Assembly: GCA_029934515.1 (NCBI GenBank)
Contig: JAOZMB010000020.1
Span: 1 to 33,908, forward strand
Direction: 5' to 3'
From: Bacteroidales bacterium
Lineage (GTDB): Bacteria > Bacteroidota > Bacteroidia > Bacteroidales > JAADGE01
DNA length: 33,908 bases
In this document: piece by piece, positions 17,729 through 24,882 of the stretch
Layout of the letters: each line of letters opens with the position of its first letter
Numbering within the stretch: the first letter of the stretch is position 1
Position numbers and translations under genes: made by a program
The notes under the pieces: model-generated
Database searches by the model: none
Seen by the model: the letters and a program-made list of their open reading frames with translations, nothing else
Told to the model about the DNA's origin: nothing

Positions 17729-18583
17729 ATGACAATTCGTTCTGCCAAGTTATATGCTAAAAATAGGTTAAAATTTCATTATGATTATAATGAAATTACT
17801 GGATTGCTTAGGATTATTTTTGAAGATGCTTTCGATATAAATCAAATAAAACTTATCACTGATTCAGAATTTGAGTTTAGTCAATTAAATTTTTTACGAT
17901 TAAAAAAAATATTAAATCGTTTAGAAAATAATGAACCTATTCAATATATAATTGGATTTACTTATTTTTACGAATCTTTGTTTTATGTAAACAGAGATGT
18001 TTTAATTCCTCGTCAAGAGACGGAAGAGCTTGTAGAATTAATATTGAACGAATTAGACAGCGATAGAAAAAAAATTAGTATTATTGACATCGGTACAGGT
18101 AGCGGATGCATAGCTGTTTCACTATCCAAAAATATTAAAAATTCTGATATTTACGCATTGGATATAAATAAAAAAGCACTTGCTACTGCTTCCAAAAATG
18201 CAAAATCAAACAATGTAAAATTATCTTTTATACAAGCCGATATATTGCGTTTTATTGATTTTGATTTTCCCCAAAAATTTAATATTATTGTATCAAATCC
18301 TCCTTATGTAAAGGAGTCAGAGAAACGAATATTAGATAGTAGAGTTGTTGAATATGAGCCAAGTAATGCAATATTTGTTTCTGATGATAATTACCTTATT
18401 TTTTATAAAGCGATTTCAGATTTTGCTTTAAAAAATTTGTCTAAGCGAGGTAAATTATATGTTGAAATTAATGAGGAACACGGCGATGAAACAGTAAATT
18501 TATTTAAAAATAAAGGTTTTCTTAATGTAATATTGATTAAAGATATTAACGGCAAGAATCGTTTTATTAGTTGTAACATATAA
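17729..18583 (+). CDS. prmC: Release factor glutamine methyltransferase PrmC
   Basis: 284 residues, normal for PrmC/HemK. It methylates the glutamine of the GGQ loop of peptide-chain release factors. Seen: an N-terminal helical domain with EPIQYIIGFTYFY (69-81), VLIPRQETEELVE (91-103), SAM motif IDIGTGSGCIAVSL (119-132) and the catalytic NPPY (190-193) in IIVSNPPYVKESE. It is the last gene of a plus-strand run with wtpA and the porin (5-bp spacing). A 33-nt hairpin element separates it from the convergent cyclophilin gene. Confidence 0.95.
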   Translation: MTIRSAKLYAKNRLKFHYDYNEITGLLRIIFEDAFDINQIKLITDSEFEFSQLNFLRLKKILNRLENNEPIQYIIGFTYFYESLFYVNRDVLIPRQETEELVELILNELDSDRKKISIIDIGTGSGCIAVSLSKNIKNSDIYALDINKKALATASKNAKSNNVKLSFIQADILRFIDFDFPQKFNIIVSNPPYVKESEKRILDSRVVEYEPSNAIFVSDDNYLIFYKAISDFALKNLSKRGKLYVEINEEHGDETVNLFKNKGFLNVILIKDINGKNRFISCNI

Positions 18584-18588
18584 AAATT

Positions 18589-18621
18589 ACTGTCGGTATG
18601 GTTTGAATCCGCGCCGACAGT
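18589..18621. repeat. 33-nt near-palindromic element, copy 1 (between convergent genes)
   Basis: The element starts ACTGTCGGTATGG and ends CCGCGCCGACAGT; its arms pair over 8 bp, then through G-T and mismatched positions, around a ~7-nt centre. It fills the gap between the prmC and cyclophilin stops and may terminate both. Copies 2 and 3 are at 21113-21145 and 25748-25780, all exactly 33 nt. Confidence 0.8.
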
Positions 18622-19437
18622 TTATTTGTTTTTATTTATTATTTTAATTTTAATATCTTTAACTGGTCTATTTTCTTCTCCTGTTTCAACATCTGAAATT
18701 TTATCAATAATATCAAGTCCTTCTGTTATTTCACCAAAAATAGTATATTCTCCTGTAAAATTTGGAATTCCTCCCATTTTTGTATAAATTTTCTTATGTT
18801 TATCCAATATTTTAAATTCTTTAATATCAATTTTTTTTTCAATATCTGCAATTAAAGAGTCCATTTCATTAAAATTTTCTTCGTATTGTAGTTGCTCGAT
18901 TTTGTTTCTGAATACTTCTTTTTCTTTTATATAATTACTAATCGCTTGTTTTTTTATTGTTATATTCATTTGTTCTTCATAGTTTTTTAATTCTTTTTCT
19001 GTAAATTTTCGTCCTATAACTATAAAAAATTGCGAATAAGAAGATTCTTTGTTTGGATTTATTTCATCTGGTTCTCTTACTGCGATTAGTACACCTTTTT
19101 TACTACAAACAGTATCTATAATTTCAGCTGTTAAAGTATATTCAATTTTTTCTATGTATTTGTTTTTATTTTCTTCGGCATATTTTGAATCAGGGTTTCC
19201 GCCCATAATGATATATCCACGAATAACTTTATGAAAAATCTGGTTATCATAAAAACCTTCATTTACGAGTTTCAGAAAATTTTCTTTGTGTTTTGGAGTT
19301 TTATCATATAATTTTATTATCATATTTCCGTATTCTGTTTCTATAAACAACGAGTCTTTATCTTCTTTATTTCCGCATGAAGATAACATAGTTGTTATAA
19401 AAAAAAATAATATTGCTGTATTTTGTATATTTTTCAT
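18622..19437 (-). CDS. Cyclophilin-type peptidyl-prolyl isomerase lipoprotein
   Basis: 271 residues. The lipobox LSSC gives Cys21, so it is an envelope lipoprotein. The catalytic domain begins IETEYGNMIIKLYDKTPKHKENFLKLVNEGFYDNQIFHKVIRGYIIMGGNP, the cyclophilin core with the conserved FHRV-like segment as FHKV. A ~75-residue charged helical insertion (about 125-205) splits the fold before the C-terminal GEYTIFGEITEGLDIIDKIS. This long-insert form is common in Bacteroidota. The usual catalytic Arg of FHRV is Lys here, so isomerase activity could be reduced. It would assist folding of periplasmic proteins. Confidence 0.9.
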   Translation of the reverse strand: MKNIQNTAILFFFITTMLSSCGNKEDKDSLFIETEYGNMIIKLYDKTPKHKENFLKLVNEGFYDNQIFHKVIRGYIIMGGNPDSKYAEENKNKYIEKIEYTLTAEIIDTVCSKKGVLIAVREPDEINPNKESSYSQFFIVIGRKFTEKELKNYEEQMNITIKKQAISNYIKEKEVFRNKIEQLQYEENFNEMDSLIADIEKKIDIKEFKILDKHKKIYTKMGGIPNFTGEYTIFGEITEGLDIIDKISDVETGEENRPVKDIKIKIINKNK

Positions 19438-19858
19438 TCTATAAGATTTTAAAAATTAAGTAGTGTTATATTTATCTGATTATTTTCTATTTTGTTTGAA
19501 TTTGATAAAAAGAATTGCTTCCAAACCATTGATGTATGCAATGAGCTTTGCAGTTCTGCGGATTTTTTATTTTGCAAATAATATGAAATGTTCTATATAT
19601 TTGGACGAACTTACAATTAATGTATATCAGTAAATTTATTTTTTTAGTAAAACTCTAAAAAGTCAAACAGAAATTTTTGGCTTTTTATATAAATTACCAC
19701 GGATTTTTTATTTTAACTATAAAAATGGTGGTGATAAATAAGTAATTAAGGCTACATTATTCAATACTTAATTCTAGCTCATAATGCAAAATGATTAGCA
19801 AATAAATACAAACTATGATTTATTTTTGATGCGTCTGCCTTAACTGCGTAAGGTCAGT
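19438..19858. other. Intergenic region (421 bp), probable terminator hairpins, no gene seen
   Basis: A+T-rich. A hairpin at 19657-19686 (AAAAAGTC pairing with GGCTTTTT, one G-T pair) and one at 19835-19857 (CTG-CCTTA pairing with TAAGG-CAG, one bulge), just after the FHA gene stop, could end the minus-strand PP2C/FHA transcript. No open frame of note and no clear promoter for the gene at 19437 is found. Confidence 0.4.
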
Positions 19859-20494
19859 TTAATGTGTATTCCATTTTGCATTGCAACGTCCTCGACCACA
19901 ATATCCACGTTTTTTGATATTTTCAAAAGGTTCAATGAAACCAAAAAATTTATAACAAATTGGACAAACATAATCAATTTTAAATTGTTCGTTTAAATCA
20001 TCGAGTTGTTTTCTTACATCTATTGTATGACCTAACATTATTCCTATTGCATTACCAATAAACGGTATCAAAGCAAGAACGGCTCTCAATCCAGTTTTTT
20101 TTAATCCGCCTCCTCGCTCAATTTTACGTTTATCTTTTTTGTATTGTTCGTATATATTTTCAAGTTTATCAAATTTTGCCAAAATTTCTTTCTGTTTCAA
20201 TATTTTTGTATATTCAATTTGCTTGTTAAAATCAACTGAATCTATTTTTAATAACAAGGAATCAATGTCAATTTCAAAATCTGCAAGTTGCAATTTGCAA
20301 TCTTTTGTTAATTGGGTTTGTTTTATGCGATTATCATTTACAAAAGTTCCGTGTGTTGAGTTAAGGTCTTTTATTAGATATTCTTCTTCTCCTATTTTAA
20401 TTATTTCGGCATGTTCACGGCTTATTTTTCTATGTTCTATATCGACAATAATTGTATTCTTATTACTCCGACCTATTTTTATAATTCGTGGCAT
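19859..20494 (-). CDS. FHA-domain protein with coiled linker, hydrophobic hairpin and C-terminal zinc-finger-like motif
   Basis: 211 residues. Residues 1-78 are an FHA domain (phosphothreonine reader): IGRS at 7-10, SREH at 25-28 and DLNSTHGTFVN at 43-53, with all the phosphate-contact residues. A charged coiled region (about 90-128) leads to a hydrophobic glycine-rich stretch (AVLALIPFIGNAIGIMLG, about 138-155). The end has CPIC (177-180) and CGRGRC (199-204), a possible four-Cys zinc site. It starts 3 bp after the PP2C gene, so reader and phosphatase are made together. Likely partner: phosphorylated proteins made by the kinase at 22851-24869 (inference). Confidence 0.85.
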   Translation of the reverse strand: MPRIIKIGRSNKNTIIVDIEHRKISREHAEIIKIGEEEYLIKDLNSTHGTFVNDNRIKQTQLTKDCKLQLADFEIDIDSLLLKIDSVDFNKQIEYTKILKQKEILAKFDKLENIYEQYKKDKRKIERGGGLKKTGLRAVLALIPFIGNAIGIMLGHTIDVRKQLDDLNEQFKIDYVCPICYKFFGFIEPFENIKKRGYCGRGRCNAKWNTH

Positions 20495-20497
20495 TTT

Positions 20498-21343
20498 TTA
20501 TATTCTTAGAAAGTTATTTATTTTTGATTTTATCTTTGCAAAAAAACTTTTTTCTTTTGTTTTGATAATATATTTTGGTATTTCTACATTGTCAATCTGT
20601 ATTAAATATGCGGAATAATTATCTGTTGAGTTGGCATCGCAAAGTATGTTTATTGTTTGAATTTTTTCTTTGTTTGTCACTTCTGCTGATAATATTTCAC
20701 AAAGTTCTGTATCTGTTATACTTCCTGAAACTCCATCTGAACAAAGAAATAAATAATCATCTCTTTGTATGTCTTTTATAAAGTGAATATCTGGTTTTGT
20801 TTTTCTAATGTTTTTGCCCTGTACTGCTCTTGATATTTTATTGCGTTTGCTGTCTTTGGCTTCTTCTTCGGTCATTACTCCAGCTTTTATCAGCTCGTTT
20901 ATTACTGTGTGGTCTTCTGTTTGCCAAAGTATTTTTTCGTTTCGTATATGATAAAAACGACTATCACCACAATGCGTTACGCTTAAACCTTGTTTGTGTA
21001 TATGTACGGATACAAGCGTTGTTGCCATTCCTTTGGTTTCGGGATTTTTGTCAATATATTCATCAAAAGCTGTTTGTGTATTTTCAAATGCTTGTAAATA
21101 TATTTGGATATTACTGTCAGTGTGGCTTGAAGTCTCGCTGACAGTTTTTATATTTTTTGCAAACTCTCTACATGCCAAATCGCTTGCTGTTTCTCCTTTA
21201 TCAAGACCACCTACACCATCGCAAACAATAAATATGTTTGTATTATTATCGGCTTTATTCATGGCAGGAAAAATATTGTCTTCTTGATTTTTGCGCTTTC
21301 CTATTCCATTTAATGATAATGGTTGTTTTATTTCTATTTTCAT
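20498..21343 (-). CDS. PP2C-family Ser/Thr protein phosphatase
   Basis: 281 residues, a complete PP2C (PPM) catalytic domain without membrane segments. Metal and catalytic motifs: GKRKNQEDN (15-23, Asp22), VCDGVGGLDKGE (40-51, Asp42), GMATTL (105-110), THCGDSRFY (123-131), FLCSDGVSG in the second half and DNYSAYLIQI at the end. It would reverse phosphorylation by the neighbouring Ser/Thr kinase. Codons 67-77 coincide exactly with a 33-nt palindromic element found in two intergenic sites, so 11 residues (TVSETSSHTDS) look like an insertion in a loop. A promoter-like box and a 68-bp element lie in its leader. It is followed after 3 bp by the FHA gene. Confidence 0.92.
   Translation of the reverse strand: MKIEIKQPLSLNGIGKRKNQEDNIFPAMNKADNNTNIFIVCDGVGGLDKGETASDLACREFAKNIKTVSETSSHTDSNIQIYLQAFENTQTAFDEYIDKNPETKGMATTLVSVHIHKQGLSVTHCGDSRFYHIRNEKILWQTEDHTVINELIKAGVMTEEEAKDSKRNKISRAVQGKNIRKTKPDIHFIKDIQRDDYLFLCSDGVSGSITDTELCEILSAEVTNKEKIQTINILCDANSTDNYSAYLIQIDNVEIPKYIIKTKEKSFFAKIKSKINNFLRI
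21113..21145. repeat. 33-nt near-palindromic element, copy 2 (in frame inside the PP2C gene)
   Basis: It begins ACTGTCAGTGTGG and ends CTCGCTGACAGT. Relative to copies 1 and 3 the stem pair G-C at stem position 7 is replaced by A-T on both arms, keeping the pairing. It occupies exactly codons 67-77 of the phosphatase gene. Confidence 0.75.
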
Positions 21344-21371
21344 ATTTTCAGTATTTCGGAAATTTCAATAA

Positions 21372-21439
21372 GTAATTGTTAAAAAATAACTTTTTGATTT
21401 GTTTTTTGTAAAATACTTATTATCAGGTGTAAACCAATT
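21372..21439 (-). repeat. 68-bp leader element, copy A (upstream of PP2C)
   Basis: On the minus strand it reads from AATTGGTTTACACCTGATAA to TTAACAATTAC and ends 28 nt before the PP2C start. 66 of 68 bases equal the element at 32143-32210, which has the same orientation relative to its downstream gene. It contains GTTATTTTTTAAC, with GTTA/TAAC arms. Flanking AAGTAA and TTACTT sequences form a weak inverted repeat around it. Confidence 0.8.
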
Positions 21440-21455
21440 CGTAATTTACTTAATA

Positions 21456-21489
21456 CAAAGGTAAAAAAAATTATTAAATATAAAACAAT
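21456..21489 (-). promoter_or_regulatory. Putative promoter of the PP2C/FHA operon
   Basis: On the minus strand ATTG (21486-21489) and TACCTTTG (21456-21463), with a 22-nt spacer, resemble a Bacteroidota promoter. Transcription from about 21449 would place the 68-bp element inside the 5' leader. Confidence 0.4.
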
Positions 21490-21535
21490 GTAATAAAAAA
21501 TTATTTTGGGTAAACGGTATAATGCGCATGATTAG

Positions 21536-21563
21536 GTGCAGTGAAAAAACAGCACAAACGCAG
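21536..21563 (+). repeat. 28-bp direct repeat, left of the Fic gene
   Basis: It starts GTGCAGTGAAAAAACAGCA and matches 22609-22636 at 26 of 28 positions in direct orientation. The pair encloses the Fic gene with little else (1101 bp from repeat start to repeat end). A degenerate relative is at 6289-6314. Confidence 0.75.
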
Positions 21564-21577
21564 GATAATTTATTTTT

Positions 21578-22561
21578 TTAATTATTTTTATTTATTAAGT
21601 TTACGATTACTTTAATCATTGTGTCTTTTTCTTCTGGTTTGCTTATTGCTATCATTAAAGTTAATGCTACCAAAGCATTATCGGCAATTCTTTTTTGCCC
21701 TGTTTGTGTAAACAATAATTTATTTTTTTCAAGAAAATAAAGGAACAAAAATGCTGCAATTCTTTTGTTTCCGTCAGAGAAAGAATGATTTTTGATGATA
21801 AAGTAAAGCAAATTAGCGGCTTTTTCTTCTATGCTCGGATACAAATCAACACCGCCGAAAGTTTGGTAAATTGTTGAAACAGAACTTCTGAACGAGTTGT
21901 CTTTCTCATGTCCGAATAAATCGCTGTTGCCATATATTTGTTTGGCGAGACTGATTTTATTGATTGCCTCTTCATAATTTAAATGATAAATTTCTTTACA
22001 AGATATATTTTCTATTTTTAAAGAACGATAATCGTATTGGTCAAGAATTTCCAAAGCATAAGAATAATCCGAAATTATTTTTATTAATCCTCGACTCTCA
22101 TCGTTTGAGAGTTCTTTATATTCAAGAGCATTACCAAGTATTTTTATTGTTTGTTGCAACTCGTTAAGCTGTTCTGATTGTTTTTTGAGCTTTTCTTGAT
22201 TAAGGGCATAACCTTTTATTAAATAGTCTTTTAATAACTGGTTTGCCCAAATCCTGAATTGTGTCCCTCGTTTAGATTTTATTCTGTATCCGACAGAAAT
22301 TATAACATCAAGATTAAAAAAATCAACTTTGTAGGTTTTTCCGTCTTTGGCAGTTGTTGCAAAATTTGCAACAACTGAATGCCTTTCTAATTCTTGTTCT
22401 TTAAAAACATTATTTATATGCCTTGAAATAACAGACTTATCGCGTTCAAAGAGAACAGATATTTGATTTAAATTTAACCAAACTGTTTCTTTTTCAAGTT
22501 TTACATCTATTGTAGTTTTGCCTTCGGAGGTTTGGTATATTTTTATTTCAGAATTTTGCAT
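21578..22561 (-). CDS. RhuM-like N-terminus fused to a Fic/DOC domain
   Basis: 327 residues. The first ~115 residues (IYQTSEGKTTIDVKLEKETVWLNLNQIS, then FFNLDVIISVGYRIKSKRGTQFRIWANQLL) are the RhuM 'virulence protein' domain. The second half is a Fic/DOC domain with the active-site motif HSFSDGNKR at 259-267 (HxFxDGNKR), so the catalytic His is kept. Fic proteins usually AMPylate or otherwise modify target proteins; DOC members phosphorylate EF-Tu. RhuM-Fic fusions are widespread and often accompany restriction or toxin-antitoxin loci, but no antitoxin gene or inhibitory (S/T)xxxE(G/N) partner is recognised nearby. It lies between kinase and phosphatase genes and is enclosed by direct repeats. 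Confidence 0.9.
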   Translation of the reverse strand: MQNSEIKIYQTSEGKTTIDVKLEKETVWLNLNQISVLFERDKSVISRHINNVFKEQELERHSVVANFATTAKDGKTYKVDFFNLDVIISVGYRIKSKRGTQFRIWANQLLKDYLIKGYALNQEKLKKQSEQLNELQQTIKILGNALEYKELSNDESRGLIKIISDYSYALEILDQYDYRSLKIENISCKEIYHLNYEEAINKISLAKQIYGNSDLFGHEKDNSFRSSVSTIYQTFGGVDLYPSIEEKAANLLYFIIKNHSFSDGNKRIAAFLFLYFLEKNKLLFTQTGQKRIADNALVALTLMIAISKPEEKDTMIKVIVNLINKNN

Positions 22562-22608
22562 GTTTATTTATTTTTAGGAGTCTTAATATCATATTGAATA
22601 AAAATATT

Positions 22609-22636
22609 GTGCAGTGAAAAAACAGCATAAGCGCAG
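22609..22636 (+). repeat. 28-bp direct repeat, right of the Fic gene
   Basis: It starts GTGCAGTGAAAAAACAGCA and ends AAGCGCAG; two mismatches against 21536-21563. It lies 47 bp upstream of the Fic start codon and 9 bp before the AACTAAC minisatellite. Confidence 0.75.
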
Positions 22637-22645
22637 ATAAATAGA

Positions 22646-22670
22646 AACTAACAACTAACAACTAACAACT
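22646..22670 (+). repeat. Minisatellite, 3.6 copies of AACTAAC
   Basis: Perfect 7-bp period. The unit is a one-base variant, in shifted register, of the array at 10201-10251, pointing to a dispersed family of 7-bp arrays. Confidence 0.8.
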
Positions 22671-22763
22671 CTATGTATATATGCAAACATATAACGCATA
22701 TATGCAAAAAACTTGCCTGCGCAAGCGTGTTTTTTGTAATAGATATATATTATATCATATATA

Positions 22764-22806
22764 CAAAACTCCCTCAAAAGTTTTTCAAACTTTTGAGGGA
22801 GTTTTG
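22764..22806. terminator. 20-bp perfect hairpin downstream of the kinase gene
   Basis: CAAAACTCCCTCAAAAGTTT (22764-22783) pairs without mismatch with 22787-22806 around a 3-nt loop. It begins 44 bp after the kinase stop and is the strongest hairpin in the window. It is probably the terminator of the kinase operon. If the kinase end is a DGR variable region, it also stands where DGR targets often carry a hairpin. A weaker hairpin (TTGC/GCAA flanked by A and T runs) follows near 22709-22738. Confidence 0.7.
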
Positions 22807-22850
22807 CATAAAAAAAAAGTAAAAAGGTAAAAAGGTAAAAAACTAAAAAG

Positions 22851-24869
22851 TTAATTTGTCTCGGCAAGACGAAAGCCCACGTCGTAGTCGCTATCACTTG
22901 GCGTGTAGCCGTCACGATTAGCCGAACGACAACCCTCACTGTAGCAGTCCCAAGAGCCGCCGCGTATAACACGAAGCGAGCCGCTTCCTGCATATATGGG
23001 GTTTGTTGAGTTTTCGCTTTGACTGTAAAAATCAGATTTGTAAACGTCTTGGCACCATTCCCAAACATTGCCACTCATATCGTAAAGTCCATAACCGTTG
23101 GGACTTTTTTGACCAACAGGATGAGTTCCACTACCTGAATTTTTATCATACCAAGCTACATCGTCAATATTGTTACTACCAGAATATTTGTAATTCTCTC
23201 CTCCTTTTGCGGCATATTCCCATTCAGCTTCTGTTGGCAGTCGGTAATTATGTCCTGTCATTTTATTTAATTTTTGCAGAAATTTTTGTATATCGTTCCA
23301 GCTTACTTTTTCCACAGGGCGTTTATCTCCTTTAAAGTAGCTTGGATTATTGCCCATTACAGCTTTCCACTGTGCTTGTGTTACTTGGTATTTTCCTATA
23401 TTAAAACTGCTTAGCGTTACACTGTGTATTGGTTTTTCATCGCTATAATCGTTACTTCCCATTTGAAATGTTCCTCCTTTTACAGATACAAAATCAAAAT
23501 CTAATGCTTTTACTGTTTTTGTAATTTCTTCTATAACCTCTTCTTTAACTTTTTCTGTTATTTTTGCTTCCGCTATTAAATTATCTTCTACAACCTCTTC
23601 TTTAACTTTTTCTGTTATTTTTGCCCACTGTTGCCAAATAAAAAGAATAATTATAATAATTACTGCAATAATAGGTATTAATAGCATACTGTTTATTTCC
23701 CATGGTTGCCAAATAAAAAGAATAATTATAACAACAATTAATGCAATAATAGATATTAATATTTTGTTTTTCTTTCCCTTGTTGCTACTGTCAGTTTTGC
23801 TTGATTCTACTCTGGCATTTTTTAATTGTTCTATTTTCTTACTTGCTTGTTGTTTATATTTTCCGTTCTTGTATTTTTGCAAGTATTTTTCAAACTGCTG
23901 TATGTCTGTTTTATTTTTAATCTTGTCCCAAAGTTCTGTTTCTGGGTCGTCTATCATGGTTTCGTCTTCGTCTTGTTCTTCTTTGACAAACTTCTTATGT
24001 TTATTGTATATAATAGTTTCGTCTTCGTTGTTACTGTTTTTGTTGCTTAGAGTCTTTCTGTCACTTGTAAATGCTTTTTCAAACTCTTTGCATGTTTGGT
24101 ATCTGTCTTTTGGATTTTTAGCAGTTGCTTTTTTAATAATTTTGTTCAGTTGAGTGTGTTCTGTTAGTTCTGGCATTGGTTCGTTTACAATTTTGGTATA
24201 AATAGCAAAATTAGATAAACTTTTGCTGTCATAAGCTGGTTTTCCTTTTAGCACATAATACAATACTACTCCGAGTGAATAAATATCACTTCTTTTATCG
24301 ATATTTTTGCTATCTTTTACTTGTTCTGGGGACATATAAATAGGCGTTCCCATTTGTGCTCCTGTGTTTGTGTCGTTATCATTGCTGTCTAATAATTTCG
24401 CAATTCCAAAATCAAGAATTTTAACATTATTGTTCTTTCCTGTTTCGATGAAAATATTTGAAGGTTTTACATCACGGTGAACGACTCCTTTATTATGAGC
24501 AAACTCAAACGCATTCAAAGTCTGTTTAAATATTTTAATAGCTTCGTTCTTTTTCAGTTTACCTTTTTGTTTTATGTATCCAGTCAAACTTTTGCCTTCC
24601 AAAAGTTCCATCACTATTGCGAGCATATTTGTTCGTTTCTCAAAGTCCACAACTTTAACAATATTTTGATGCTCCAATCTCGCCATAATTTTAGCTTCGT
24701 TCACAAATCTTTTTGCAATTTTTTCTTTTCTTGTCAAAATAGGGTCAAGAATTTTTATTGCTACTTTACGGTCATCAAATGTTTCATGCTCTGCTTCAAA
24801 TACTTCTGCCATTCCTCCCTTTCCTATTAATCTAATTATGCGGTAATTTAGTATTTTTTCATTTATCAT
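22851..24869 (-). CDS. Transmembrane Ser/Thr protein kinase with C-terminal FGE-sulfatase (C-type-lectin-like) domain
   Basis: 672 residues. Hanks-type kinase (about 1-270): GKGGMAEV (16-23), VAIK with Lys39, HRDVKPSN with Asp133, DFG 153-155 and MGTPIYMSPEQ (173-183). An acidic linker holds DETIIYN (Thr285) and DETMIDD (Thr304), plausible phosphosites. Two hydrophobic helices (about 369-388 and 395-413) end in near-identical ILFIWQPW/ILFIWQQW, then KITEKVKEEV occurs twice: a tandem duplication visible in the DNA (about 23580-23760). The C-terminal ~215 residues (457-670) are an FGE-sulfatase/SUMF1 domain (GGTFQMGS, YRLPTEAEWEYAA, GLYDMSGNVWEWCQD, RVIRGGSW, VGFRLA). Cys642 and Cys647 share the spacing of the FGE active-site cysteines, but most kinase-fused domains act as binding modules. 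Its last 40 codons are compositionally odd (22863-22982). Confidence 0.93.
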   Translation of the reverse strand: MINEKILNYRIIRLIGKGGMAEVFEAEHETFDDRKVAIKILDPILTRKEKIAKRFVNEAKIMARLEHQNIVKVVDFEKRTNMLAIVMELLEGKSLTGYIKQKGKLKKNEAIKIFKQTLNAFEFAHNKGVVHRDVKPSNIFIETGKNNNVKILDFGIAKLLDSNDNDTNTGAQMGTPIYMSPEQVKDSKNIDKRSDIYSLGVVLYYVLKGKPAYDSKSLSNFAIYTKIVNEPMPELTEHTQLNKIIKKATAKNPKDRYQTCKEFEKAFTSDRKTLSNKNSNNEDETIIYNKHKKFVKEEQDEDETMIDDPETELWDKIKNKTDIQQFEKYLQKYKNGKYKQQASKKIEQLKNARVESSKTDSSNKGKKNKILISIIALIVVIIILFIWQPWEINSMLLIPIIAVIIIIILFIWQQWAKITEKVKEEVVEDNLIAEAKITEKVKEEVIEEITKTVKALDFDFVSVKGGTFQMGSNDYSDEKPIHSVTLSSFNIGKYQVTQAQWKAVMGNNPSYFKGDKRPVEKVSWNDIQKFLQKLNKMTGHNYRLPTEAEWEYAAKGGENYKYSGSNNIDDVAWYDKNSGSGTHPVGQKSPNGYGLYDMSGNVWEWCQDVYKSDFYSQSENSTNPIYAGSGSLRVIRGGSWDCYSEGCRSANRDGYTPSDSDYDVGFRLAETN
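22863..22982 (-). other. Candidate DGR-type variable region at the 3' end of the kinase gene
   Basis: Codons 630-669. G+C over 22861-22990 is 76 of 130 bases (58%), twice the surroundings. The constant block GSLRVIRGGSW has 2 adenines in 33 nt and VGFRLA none in 18. All five Arg codons are CGN. Between them surface positions read GAC TGC TAC, GAC GGC TAC and AGC GAC TAC GAC, as expected if AAC codons of a template were randomised at A. Avoiding A at positions that must stay constant is a hallmark of DGR template/variable repeats. No template copy or reverse transcriptase is in the window. Confidence 0.55.
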
Positions 24870-24882
24870 AATTTATTTTTTA

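Noticed and set aside
21500-22640. Fic gene as an integron cassette, with the flanking repeats as attC sites
   Set aside because: The repeats lack the paired core sites (RYYYAAC/GTTRRRY) in the right arrangement and no integron integrase is present.
22655-23074. 139-codon open frame overlapping the 3' end of the kinase gene
   Set aside because: It is a shadow frame kept open by the locally high G+C of the candidate variable region; the kinase/FGE frame is clearly the coding one.
23787-23819. Possible fourth copy of the 33-nt palindromic element inside the kinase linker (starts ACTGTCAGT)
   Set aside because: Only about 23 of 33 bases match and the 3' arm does not pair with the 5' arm; in a Ser/Thr-rich A+T-rich coding stretch this is compatible with chance.
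22851-24869. Kinase C-terminal domain as a true formylglycine-generating enzyme
   Set aside because: Although Cys642 and Cys647 have the right spacing, no sulfatase gene is nearby and kinase-fused FGE domains are usually binding modules; kept only as a note in the gene entry.
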